In this document: positions 36,405-44,466 of the stretch, piece after piece
How positions within the stretch are numbered: position 1 is the first letter of the stretch
Layout of the letters: each line of letters begins with the position of its first letter
Origin: Desulfopila aestuarii DSM 18488
GTDB lineage: Bacteria > Desulfobacterota > Desulfobulbia > Desulfobulbales > Desulfocapsaceae
Reading direction: 5' to 3'
Length of the DNA stretch: 64,000 nt
Assembly: GCF_900143695.1 (NCBI RefSeq)
Contig: NZ_FRFE01000011.1
Location: 62,001 to 126,000, forward strand
Notes under the pieces: generated by a model
Told to the model about the DNA's origin: nothing
The model's input: the letters and a program-made list of their open reading frames with translations, nothing else
Database searches by the model: none
Position numbers and translations under genes: made by a program

Positions 36405-37670
36405 TTAACCGAAAATGCCTTTCAAGGTGAAGAAGAAAAGCATCGACATGATAGCACCGGCCGGCAGGGTGATCAGCCAGGATACGATGATGTTCCCCAC
36501 GACCCTCAGATCGAGTGCGCCAACACCGCGGGCGAGGCCGACGCCAAGGACAGCACCTACGAGAATGTGGGTGGTTGAAACCGGCAAACCGGTTCTGGAA
36601 GCGAGAACGACGGTAGTTGCGGCAGCCAGTTCGGCGCAGAACCCACGAGAAGGTGTGAGTTCAGTAATTTTTTTGCCGACTGTCAGCATTACCTTGTAGC
36701 CGAGGGTGAGCAGACCGAGGACAATGCCTCCTCCGCCAAGCAGCAGAATCCACAGGGGCAGATCAGACTTTTGGGCAACCTCGCCGCCGGAATTGACAAT
36801 GCTGACGACAGCGGCAAGGGGGCCGATACCGTTGGCAACGTCATTAGAACCATGGGCAAAGGCCATGGAGCAGGCGGTAAAAAGCATCATCGGGGTGAAG
36901 ACCTTTTCGACACTGGCAAAATGGAAGTCGCGATTGCGGCTGATGTCTTCTTTGATATTACGGACAAAAAACCAGCCAAGACTGGCGGTGAGCAGGCCGA
37001 TGATGATGGCAATGAGAAAGCTCTGGCCGGAGGAAAGCTCGATCTTCAGGTGTGTCAATCCCTTGAAAAGGGTGACCAGGGAGATAACGAAACCGACCAG
37101 AAAAATATACATAGGAGCATATTTTTTAGCGTTACGCAGTGGTTGGTCGGTATCAAAGATAAGCTTTCGGGTACTCATTACCAGCAGGAAAGAGATGATA
37201 CCGCCAATGGCTGGCGAAATGACCCAGCTAGCAACAATGCTGACTACCTTGGTCCACTGTACCGCATCGGGCCCGATGCCAACCACTGCAAAACCGATCA
37301 GGGCACCGACAATCGAGTGAGTAGTTGAAACCGGCCAACCTTTCGCAGAGGCAATCATTAGCCAGAAAGCTGCAGCAAGCAGAGAAGCAAGCATGCCGTA
37401 AACCAATATCTCGGGGTTGTCGGCAATTCCGGTGGGAACAATAATTTCCTTTCGGATTGTGCTGGTTACATGACCACCAGCCAGAACAGCTCCCGCAAAC
37501 TCAAAGAGAATGGCAATAGCGATAGCCTGTTTGATGGTGACAGCACCGGCTCCTACCGAGGTGCCCATAGCGTTGGCCAGATCGTTGGCACCGATACCCC
37601 AGGTCATGTACAGACCAAAAATTACCGCCATGATGACCATGACGGTTCCATAACTCGCAATAATATCCAT
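36405..37670 (-). CDS. pit: PiT-family inorganic phosphate transporter
   Basis: Low-affinity, ion-coupled phosphate permease of the inner membrane, 421 aa with about ten transmembrane segments. Both inverted-repeat signatures are present: WGIGANDLANAMGTSVG near the N-terminus and FAHGSNDVANGIGPLAAV in the second half, plus two PVSTTH motifs. It is 17 bases downstream of a DUF47 gene, the usual partner, forming the standard DUF47-pit pair. Regulated possibly by dyad sequences upstream of the pair. Confidence 0.94.
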   Translation of the reverse strand: MDIIASYGTVMVIMAVIFGLYMTWGIGANDLANAMGTSVGAGAVTIKQAIAIAILFEFAGAVLAGGHVTSTIRKEIIVPTGIADNPEILVYGMLASLLAAAFWLMIASAKGWPVSTTHSIVGALIGFAVVGIGPDAVQWTKVVSIVASWVISPAIGGIISFLLVMSTRKLIFDTDQPLRNAKKYAPMYIFLVGFVISLVTLFKGLTHLKIELSSGQSFLIAIIIGLLTASLGWFFVRNIKEDISRNRDFHFASVEKVFTPMMLFTACSMAFAHGSNDVANGIGPLAAVVSIVNSGGEVAQKSDLPLWILLLGGGGIVLGLLTLGYKVMLTVGKKITELTPSRGFCAELAAATTVVLASRTGLPVSTTHILVGAVLGVGLARGVGALDLRVVGNIIVSWLITLPAGAIMSMLFFFTLKGIFG

Positions 37671-37687
37671 TTTTTCCTCGTACTCTT

Positions 37688-38374
37688 TTATTTGGACAGG
37701 AACAGCAAAAGTCTGTCAGCCATGTTTTCTGCCTGATCGGAAATGTTACCAATCAATTCAAGGATGTTATACCAGAACATGACGGAAACGGGGTCCAGTT
37801 GACCCTCGATAGCAAAGAGCGCCCGACGTGCCTTATGGAGGATGGTATCGATATTGTGTTCGCTACGGCGAACACCGGCTATCATAGCGGAGACTTTGTC
37901 ATTTTCCCTTCCACCGAAGCCGACTTCAAGCAGTTCATCAAGCTGCTCGATCATGTTTTTTGCCTCAGAGATAATCTCCATGGTACCTTCCAACAGTTCG
38001 TCCAGTTTGGCCTTCAGCGCTTCCGGGACATCCATATCGCGGTAGGTGACGATCTGGCTGATGGTCTCGGCGGTATCGGCAATACGGTCCTGATCGCTGA
38101 TCAGGCCAAGCAAATCCTTACGATCAACTGGCAACAGGAGCGAGGTTGGCATATTGAGACGGAATGTCGCTTTGATCTGGTCCGCCTCGGATTCCAATTC
38201 AGCAATCTGCCTCGCCACCTCTTCTGTCTGGGCGGTGTCTTTGGCATAGACGGCGTCAAAAAGCGGCGGTACAAGACATATGCAGGAAAAAACGATCCGC
38301 ATATGTTCCTGTATGGGTTTGAAAGGAGAGCGTCGGAACAATCCCGACAACGGGGTGGTTGACCTTATGGGCAT
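37688..38374 (-). CDS. DUF47 phosphate-transport accessory protein (PhoU-like)
   Basis: A helical cytoplasmic protein of 228 aa, distantly related to PhoU and normally encoded directly before pit. It shows RRSPFKPIQEHMRIV near the start, a conserved EADQIKATFRLNMPTS, and the DRKDLLGLISDQDRIAD helix. It is thought to modulate the transporter. ATG codons occur at 38380 and 38374; GAGG lies nine bases before the second, so I chose that one. Two inverted repeats lie close upstream. Confidence 0.88.
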   Translation of the reverse strand: MPIRSTTPLSGLFRRSPFKPIQEHMRIVFSCICLVPPLFDAVYAKDTAQTEEVARQIAELESEADQIKATFRLNMPTSLLLPVDRKDLLGLISDQDRIADTAETISQIVTYRDMDVPEALKAKLDELLEGTMEIISEAKNMIEQLDELLEVGFGGRENDKVSAMIAGVRRSEHNIDTILHKARRALFAIEGQLDPVSVMFWYNILELIGNISDQAENMADRLLLFLSK

Positions 38375-38380
38375 GATCAT

Positions 38381-38740
38381 GAACCTCGAAGTGAAAATGG
38401 TTTATACCAGCTGGTATCGTCTTTCACATCTCGCAAACATCGGCAGTTTGCGAGATGTTACAAATGTATGAAAAACCGGTTAACTTACTCTGAAGCTGGT
38501 CCAATTGCCACAAATAATCTCTTGGGCCATAATGCTGAAAAAGCGTTGTATTAGTGGGTATTGGTCCTTGTTTAACGTATTCCTAATACAAATTTAATAT
38601 TAGCTTTCGTTTTCGTTTCGGTTCAAGCAAAAAGGAACAATTGATCTATTGTCAGTCAGCAGCTTATTGAGGACAAGTGAAAAGCGAAGACCTATTGCTT
38701 GAGGTTATGTCGGGCTTGAAGATCGTTTTCAAACGTGGTT
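38381..38740. other. 360-bp intergenic region with several inverted repeats
   Basis: Between the DUF47 start and the stop of the P-loop/FHA/phosphatase gene. Besides the two dyads listed separately, it holds a 9-bp inverted repeat, TTGTATTAG (38546-38554) / CTAATACAA (38583-38591), with a 28-bp gap. The promoter of DUF47-pit should be here; I could not identify clear -35 and -10 boxes. Confidence 0.5.
38404..38458 (-). promoter_or_regulatory. Palindrome and 13-bp hairpin upstream of DUF47-pit
   Basis: A perfect 14-bp palindrome ATACCAGCTGGTAT (38404-38417) and a perfect 13-bp stem, ACATCTCGCAAAC (38426-38438) / GTTTGCGAGATGT (38446-38458), with a 7-nt loop. Both lie within 85 bases of the DUF47 start. 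They could be operator sites or a 5' leader structure. Confidence 0.5.
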
Positions 38741-40819
38741 TTACTTGAGATTGTTGATAAGTTGCGTCAGCGGTTCAGCTGGATAGCTTAAAGGGATCAG
38801 CTCATCCTTTATCTGCTGGAAAATCGCCGGACCTTGTTGATGAGCACTGTAAATGATGTGATGGTTCTTAATGGCTCCGACATTTTTCCATACCGATCCA
38901 AACGGATCCAGCGGTGTGTGGCCGGCCACGAAAGGGGTGCCTTTGGTGAGCCCAAGAGTTTTTCGAAATCGCTTGATATCTCCTTTGTTGTAGCCGCCAG
39001 GATAGTTTGCTCGCTGGAGGCGGGTTCTGGTTACTTCCCGGGCCAGAGAATCGTTTTCGCCGATATGCACAAGGTCCTCATAAGACACTTCGGTGCGGGG
39101 AGGACCGGCGTGAGTTGCATAAAAATATGGAGAAGTGACGATATACGGAAGGCTCCTGTAGTAGTTTTCCATCTCGGTGACGTATTCTGCTCCCCGCAGC
39201 TGGTTCAGGCGCTCCCGCATCAGAACGCCCTGAGAGATCCCGTTTTTACTGATATCGGTGGAAAAACTGTCGTGGTTTCCGCGAATATAAAAGAAATTCT
39301 CAGGGAAGTGCAGTTTGAGCGCAAAGATGAGGTCCATCATCAGAATGGAGCTGTCCATCTCCTCCATTTCATCGAGATTTTCCGAATGGACCGCATCTCC
39401 CAACAAAACAAGGGTTACCGACTTTGACCTGAGGCAGCCAAGCAGACAGTTTTCACTGAGAATCTTTAGGAGGTTATCTACCTCGGCGTGGAGATCACCG
39501 ACAATGATAGGCATTGCACGCTGCTGCAGATCGACGATGCCGCCAGGTTTATGGTCACGGGTCAGGGGCCGCAGGGGCTCGTGGGCCATGAGCTTATTGA
39601 CTTTACGGATCTGTTCAAGGGCTGTGTTTTTTTGCAGAATATCAATAGGGCCTCCATAAAGCTGCCGTAGAAAGAGAAAGGACTTGTATCGATTGGCGGC
39701 GACACGTTCACGGTAATCGAGGTCGTCGAATCGAACAAGTTTGACACCTACCGTTTCATCAATGGGAGTGATCGTGAGATCTCCCCTGGTGTTGGTGACG
39801 GTAACGTGGCGTTTGGCAACTTTCTCGGAAAAGTGGAGAATGTCGTCATATTCCTTATTGGACCTGCCAATGATGACAGTCTCGCCGACCTTGATCCGGA
39901 CAAAGCCCGCAGGGGATATAGTCGAACAAGCCTGCGGTGTGTTGATAATCCAGTTTTTTTGTACAGATTTGCGATTAACCCCAAGCGGTATTTCCGGATG
40001 AAAACAGAGACGTTGGTCGCCCAGCAGCATCTCGAATGTTCGGCCATCGTGGGCTATACGGTTTACACCGCTTATTCGTTGAACATCGTTGGTGATGGTA
40101 AACCAGTTGGATTTTCCAAAACCGAAGAGTTGCTGCCAGCCGGCCAGGGTCTTGAGGCTCGGACGCGGCGGCTTACGGGCGATGGCCCAGCGCGGTACAG
40201 CGGCTACCCCTTTTTCGGCGATACGCATGGGTTTTCCTTCAAGGCCTTTGCGTAGGTAAATATTCATACCGGCTCGGTGCATATAGAGAGCGATCTCCTG
40301 GTAGGCGAGGATCTGTTTTTGCACCATCTCTTCGCTGAGCGCGGAGTCCACCGGAAAATACCCTTGATTCTGACGGGCCATGCGCCGTTGAAAGATCACT
40401 TCAGGGTCCGGCAGCAGAAACTCGAAGATATATTTATCACGCCAGTTGGTTTGGAAAAACCGTTCACCGTTAGGCGGAATCCGAACACGGGAAGTCTCGA
40501 GTGCAAGAGGAGGATCGGCAGCAAGCCATTCCTTGTCGAAGACTGTGAGAGCTTCCTTGTGCCCATAAAAAGGCATACCGAGATGAACTTCGCGGGGCCG
40601 GTAGATGAGGGTCTGGTCGCGCCACCAGCCTTTTCTTGTAAGATCGATGTAACCTTCGTTAGGCCATCCGCGTATTTGATTAATGTAGTAGGATTTGCCT
40701 GCTCCAGGAGGGCCAGTCACCACCAACTGAAGGTATTCAAGGCCGATTGGCATGGAGATGCCGCGGATGATCTGGGTGTTTTTGATGGGGACGAGGATTT
40801 TTTTCAGTAGATCTTCCAT
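38741..40819 (-). CDS. P-loop kinase-like / FHA / PPP-type phosphatase fusion
   Basis: A 692-aa cytoplasmic protein of three parts. Residues 1-200 hold a P-loop NTPase with Walker A TGPPGAGKSYY (35-45), of kinase-like size. Residues about 300-365 fit an FHA phosphopeptide-binding domain: GRS at 318-320, Ser331 and His338 in the order G-R...S...R-H-V. Residues about 435-660 are a calcineurin-like phosphatase of the PPP group: GDLHAE (441-446), GDAVHSE (474-480), RGNHDS (513-518), then YATHAGPPR and VAGHTPLD. The GDxVDRG motif is altered to GDAVHSE. Bacterial Pnkp joins kinase and metallophosphatase, and animal PNKP joins FHA, phosphatase and kinase, but the order and folds here match neither. 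Substrate (nucleic acid ends or phosphoproteins) is unknown. It diverges from an alkyltransferase gene. Confidence 0.75.
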   Translation of the reverse strand: MEDLLKKILVPIKNTQIIRGISMPIGLEYLQLVVTGPPGAGKSYYINQIRGWPNEGYIDLTRKGWWRDQTLIYRPREVHLGMPFYGHKEALTVFDKEWLAADPPLALETSRVRIPPNGERFFQTNWRDKYIFEFLLPDPEVIFQRRMARQNQGYFPVDSALSEEMVQKQILAYQEIALYMHRAGMNIYLRKGLEGKPMRIAEKGVAAVPRWAIARKPPRPSLKTLAGWQQLFGFGKSNWFTITNDVQRISGVNRIAHDGRTFEMLLGDQRLCFHPEIPLGVNRKSVQKNWIINTPQACSTISPAGFVRIKVGETVIIGRSNKEYDDILHFSEKVAKRHVTVTNTRGDLTITPIDETVGVKLVRFDDLDYRERVAANRYKSFLFLRQLYGGPIDILQKNTALEQIRKVNKLMAHEPLRPLTRDHKPGGIVDLQQRAMPIIVGDLHAEVDNLLKILSENCLLGCLRSKSVTLVLLGDAVHSENLDEMEEMDSSILMMDLIFALKLHFPENFFYIRGNHDSFSTDISKNGISQGVLMRERLNQLRGAEYVTEMENYYRSLPYIVTSPYFYATHAGPPRTEVSYEDLVHIGENDSLAREVTRTRLQRANYPGGYNKGDIKRFRKTLGLTKGTPFVAGHTPLDPFGSVWKNVGAIKNHHIIYSAHQQGPAIFQQIKDELIPLSYPAEPLTQLINNLK

Positions 40820-41070
40820 GTTCAGTCGGTAGCAGGGGCAAAATACGTATTTGGGTAAAAAACTTTCATACCCTCAAGCACGCAGTATGCAAAGGCGAAA
40901 TTGTTTCTGCGTGCATACAAGGTTTAGGTTTGAAGCTCCGGTTGAGTTTTTCAGCATACTCAGGTCTTTTTCCCGATGTCAAGAAAAGGTGACGAAGTCG
41001 ATAATATAAGGTACATATATGATGTGAAAAAGGCGAGATGGCGTGGACGAACGAGCAGAGGAGTTTTGGC

Positions 41071-41556
41071 ATGGATTATTTTTTCGAAATCAAAGACACT
41101 GGCCAGTGCCCGTTACGTGGATTCATCGTGTCTGCCGATTTATACCATGTCCAAGGCGTCCGATTTGTGCTGAAGGATGAAAACAATAGTGCTTCCACTC
41201 CCCCGGGACCGTTGCATCGTCGCGTACAAGAGCAGATAGAAGCTTACCTTCAGGGGCAATTGCAACAATTTGATCTGCCCGTCAAGGTCGCTGGCACTCC
41301 ATTTCAGCAGCGGGCGTGGGCTATAATGGCTGAGATCCCGTTTGGAGAAACTCTAACATATGGCGAGATCGGTGTACGGCTGGGTGGTGCCCATCTGGCC
41401 AGAGCTGTCGGGAACGCCGCTAATAAAAATCCATTGCCGCTTATTATTCCTTGTCATCGAGTCCTCGGCAAAAACGGCAACTTGACAGGGTTCGCCTGTG
41501 GTACCGAAACCAAGGCATTTTTGCTTGCGCTTGAACGAGAGAGCCTCGGCGGTTAG
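41071..41556 (+). CDS. ogt: Methylated-DNA--protein-cysteine methyltransferase
   Basis: Suicide repair protein that removes alkyl groups from O6-guanine onto its own cysteine. The 161-aa form has the C-terminal domain motifs FQQRAWAIMAEIPFGETLTYGEI, RAVGNAANKNPLPLIIPCHRV with the acceptor Cys in PCHRV, and GNLTGFACGTETK. The N-terminal domain is short and divergent. I chose ATG 41071 because AGAGGAG lies seven bases upstream; ATG 41038 lacks a site. It diverges from the P-loop/FHA/phosphatase gene across about 250 bp. Confidence 0.9.
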   Translation: MDYFFEIKDTGQCPLRGFIVSADLYHVQGVRFVLKDENNSASTPPGPLHRRVQEQIEAYLQGQLQQFDLPVKVAGTPFQQRAWAIMAEIPFGETLTYGEIGVRLGGAHLARAVGNAANKNPLPLIIPCHRVLGKNGNLTGFACGTETKAFLLALERESLGG

Positions 41557-41605
41557 GTCGATCGCAGGGGTAGGTAACAATCACCACGGTAAGGATGATT
41601 GAATT

Positions 41606-41878
41606 ATGGAAATTATCATCGGCTCGATACCGCCGCTTGCGCCCCAGTCACGTAAACCCCAGGAAAAAAATGGCCAATTGGTCGAGGGACAGCTGCTCCA
41701 TGTCAGGCAGCCCCGTAAAGGCATTGCCGGTCCTTCCGGTATGGAGCGACGGGGAAAAAATGTCAAGGACCCCTTGAAAGGGAGAGTGCTCACCGTGCTG
41801 GTTGCCGATGCAAACTCTCTACCACCTGATCTTGACAGTGGCAAATACGCTGTACAACTCCGTTTCGTTCGCAAGTAG
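41606..41878 (+). CDS. Small basic hypothetical protein, 90 aa
   Basis: Unrecognised. An AAGGA stretch lies ten bases before the ATG, the frame is open for 90 codons and ends just before a strong terminator, which supports expression. The sequence is basic, rich in Pro, Gly and Lys, without membrane segments or Cys motifs; the C-terminal half (GRVLTVLVADANSLPPDL) could form beta strands. It lies 49 bp after the alkyltransferase. It may be a real small gene or a chance frame. Confidence 0.4.
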   Translation: MEIIIGSIPPLAPQSRKPQEKNGQLVEGQLLHVRQPRKGIAGPSGMERRGKNVKDPLKGRVLTVLVADANSLPPDLDSGKYAVQLRFVRK

Positions 41879-41900
41879 TCTTCTCCTTCTCATTCCTCTT

Positions 41901-41944
41901 GAAAAAGAGAAGCCCGCCGGTAATAGACCGACGGGCTTCTTTAT
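41901..41944. terminator. Bidirectional Rho-independent terminator
   Basis: AGAAGCCCG (41908-41916) / CGGGCTTCT (41932-41940) with inner CGG / CCG pairing. Flanked by GAAAAAG on one side (TTTTTC on the minus strand) and TTATA on the other. Serves the plus-strand alkyltransferase unit and the minus-strand glutamate synthase unit. Confidence 0.8.
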
Positions 41945-42045
41945 ACTGACTTTTTCTCAAATTCACTTAACACCCCACAAGGGGGCTACGCACATTTGTA
42001 CAGATTATCTTCTTGTTATTTTACAAGAAAATAATCTGTAAGGTA

Positions 42046-44391
42046 CTAATACGGATTCATTGTCCAGATAGCACAGGGGCAGGTGTCGGCACAGAATCCG
42101 CAGGCGATACATTTCTTGTCGTCTGAGACATATTCAAAGGTAGCACCATTTTCTCCAGTAACTCCCGGCGCAAATTCCACCCGGCTGATGGCTCCGGTGG
42201 GACAGATGGTCTCACAGAGGTGGCAGTCACGGCATGAGGCACAGGAGAGGCAGCGATCAGCCTGTTCGGTTTCGGTGGTGCCAACCATATCCGGCATATA
42301 GTGGGTAATGGTCAGGGCTTTCTGGAGCACTACAGGCTTGGCAAACGGTTTCCATTCGACGCCTTGCACTTCGGCGATGATAAATTCGGCCGCTTCCTTG
42401 CCGGCACCAAGAGCGTTGGTGGCAAGACCGGGGCGTTCGACATCACCTATCGCCAGAACCTTGCCGTTGGATGTAACATGGGCTTTGCTGGTGGTGATCC
42501 AGGACGCTCCACCGACAGTAATGGTTTCCACGGATTCCGGCAAAAAGGAGAGCGCCGGTACATCGCCGATAGATATGAAGACACTCTGAGCCGGAATCAC
42601 CTCGCCTTCGGTGGTAACCAGTCCCTGCTCGTTGACTTCTTTGGTGAAGACCGGCCACTGGAACTGGGCGCCTAGGGCTTCGGCGGCCTCTTTCTCCTTG
42701 CCAAAAGCCAGCGGCTTCTGGATATCCACTAACGTGACCTTTTCTGCGCCAAGACGGTAGGCCTCGCAGGCGACGTCGCAACCCACGTTGCCCGCACCAA
42801 TAACAACCACTTCGCGGCCCACTTTCATGGGGGAATCGCTTTTTGCGGATTTGAGGAAATCGAGGGCAGGCGTAACTCGCTCGTTGCCTGGGAACTGCAG
42901 GCGACGCGGCTCATGGGTGCCGATGGCGATCACTACGTAGTCGAAATCGTTCTGCAGCTCGGCAAACTTCGATTTGGTCATGGGGGTGTTGAGGGATACC
43001 GTGATTTTGTCCATGGCGGTGAAACGGGCAATTTCCATATCCCAGATGGCCTGGGGCAGACGCTCCCAGGGGATGACCTGAGCAAGTTTGCCGCCAAGTT
43101 TATTGTCGGCTTCAAAAATATGGGCTTCGACTCCGGCCAGGGCCAGCTGCCAGGCGACGTTCATTCCAGCGGGCCCGCCACCGATAACAGCAACTTTTTT
43201 ACCAAGCGAAACGGCTGGTTTTGGCGCAGGGAAGTGTGAAACCGCCCGGCCAAGAATCTGCATATCGATGGACGCATCCACTCCGGTTCTGGAACAGTTC
43301 TCCATGCAGAGGTTGGGACAGACGGCGCCGCACACTGAAGCCGGCAGTGGTGTATAGCGCAGGAGCATATCATACGCTTCGTCGGCTTTGCCTTCACGGA
43401 TAAGCCGCAGGCGGTCGACGGTGGGAATATGAACCGGGCAATAATACGTACATGGTGCGGCTGATTCGCTGTTGGCCCACCATGGTTTTTTGCGGCGCAA
43501 ATCACCGGTAACGATGGCTGGGATGGGAGATCGGTCAAGTCCCGGTGCAAGGTCGCGAAGGGGGTCACCGCCGAAGGCTTTGTTCCAATGTTGATTACGG
43601 AACTCAGCCATGGGCATGGGTCCAGAGAACATAAGTGCCCGCTCTTGCGGGGTGACGGCAATCAGGATATGCCACTCTTCTCGTTTGGTGAGCGTTTCCT
43701 GAAGGTCTTCGCGATGGATTTTCTGTAGATAGGCAGGCATCCGTTCAACGAGCCATTGCCACTGTTCATCATTTGGCTCGGTGAGACGTGCACTGGTTTT
43801 GTGGAAAGAATCGTCGATTTTTCCACGAAAATAGATGGTTCCGCCTACCATGCCCACACAGGGACGATATCCGAGGATATTTTCCGGATTTTTGGCTTCG
43901 ATGCCGCAAACTACAGCGATGCCGCCGCAGTTGAACTCGGCGAACGAGTCACCGGTGGAACCGAGTACCCAGAGCTCAGGCTTCTGATAGTCCGGGTTCC
44001 ATTTGGTCATTGTCAGGCCACGGGCACCGATGGAGCCGGCTATATAGACCTTACCGGCGGCCATGGCGTTGCATGCGCCGTTGGTGGCATCGCCAAGCAC
44101 CGTGATTTCGGCACCAATATTGAGGTAGCCGACGTCATCCGAGGTGGCGCCCTCGCAGCAAATGGTTGTTCCGGGCATGCCCATACAACCGAGACGCTGG
44201 CCGGAAGGACCTTTTACCCTGATGTCGAGTCCGCCTTCACGCTGCAGACGGATGCCGATATTATGTTGACCATAGGTTTCGAGGAAAAGGGAACCGGATT
44301 CTGATGCGGCTTTGCGCACCAGTTTCTCAAAATCCATGGAACTGATTCGTTGGCCTTGTTCGTTTAGGCCTTTCACAACAGTCGTAGTCAC
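42046..44391 (-). CDS. Glutamate synthase subunit: GXGXG domain + GltD-like oxidoreductase + ferredoxin
   Basis: A 781-aa fusion. Residues 20-250 are the GltB C-terminal GXGXG beta-helix (GGIAVVCGIEA, GMVGGTIYFRG). From about 290 comes a GltD-like flavoprotein: a Cys-rich region (CTYYCPVHIPTVDRLRLIREG, CGAVCPNLCMENC), FAD motif VAVIGGGPAGMN, NAD(P) motif VVVIGAGNVGCDVA. The C-terminus is a two-cluster ferredoxin (CLSCASCRDCHLCETICP; CIACGFCADTCP). It supplies electrons to the FMN subunit, from NAD(P)H or ferredoxin. GTG start, with GAGGAG seven bases upstream. Last gene of a three-gene operon for ammonium assimilation; its terminator lies beyond the stop. Confidence 0.92.
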   Translation of the reverse strand: MTTTVVKGLNEQGQRISSMDFEKLVRKAASESGSLFLETYGQHNIGIRLQREGGLDIRVKGPSGQRLGCMGMPGTTICCEGATSDDVGYLNIGAEITVLGDATNGACNAMAAGKVYIAGSIGARGLTMTKWNPDYQKPELWVLGSTGDSFAEFNCGGIAVVCGIEAKNPENILGYRPCVGMVGGTIYFRGKIDDSFHKTSARLTEPNDEQWQWLVERMPAYLQKIHREDLQETLTKREEWHILIAVTPQERALMFSGPMPMAEFRNQHWNKAFGGDPLRDLAPGLDRSPIPAIVTGDLRRKKPWWANSESAAPCTYYCPVHIPTVDRLRLIREGKADEAYDMLLRYTPLPASVCGAVCPNLCMENCSRTGVDASIDMQILGRAVSHFPAPKPAVSLGKKVAVIGGGPAGMNVAWQLALAGVEAHIFEADNKLGGKLAQVIPWERLPQAIWDMEIARFTAMDKITVSLNTPMTKSKFAELQNDFDYVVIAIGTHEPRRLQFPGNERVTPALDFLKSAKSDSPMKVGREVVVIGAGNVGCDVACEAYRLGAEKVTLVDIQKPLAFGKEKEAAEALGAQFQWPVFTKEVNEQGLVTTEGEVIPAQSVFISIGDVPALSFLPESVETITVGGASWITTSKAHVTSNGKVLAIGDVERPGLATNALGAGKEAAEFIIAEVQGVEWKPFAKPVVLQKALTITHYMPDMVGTTETEQADRCLSCASCRDCHLCETICPTGAISRVEFAPGVTGENGATFEYVSDDKKCIACGFCADTCPCAIWTMNPY

Positions 44392-44466
44392 TGAAAACTC
44401 CTCATGTCAGATACAGTGGCACATACGTTCGGGTAGTGCCATGTCGTATATTTTGTTCTCGGCCTG

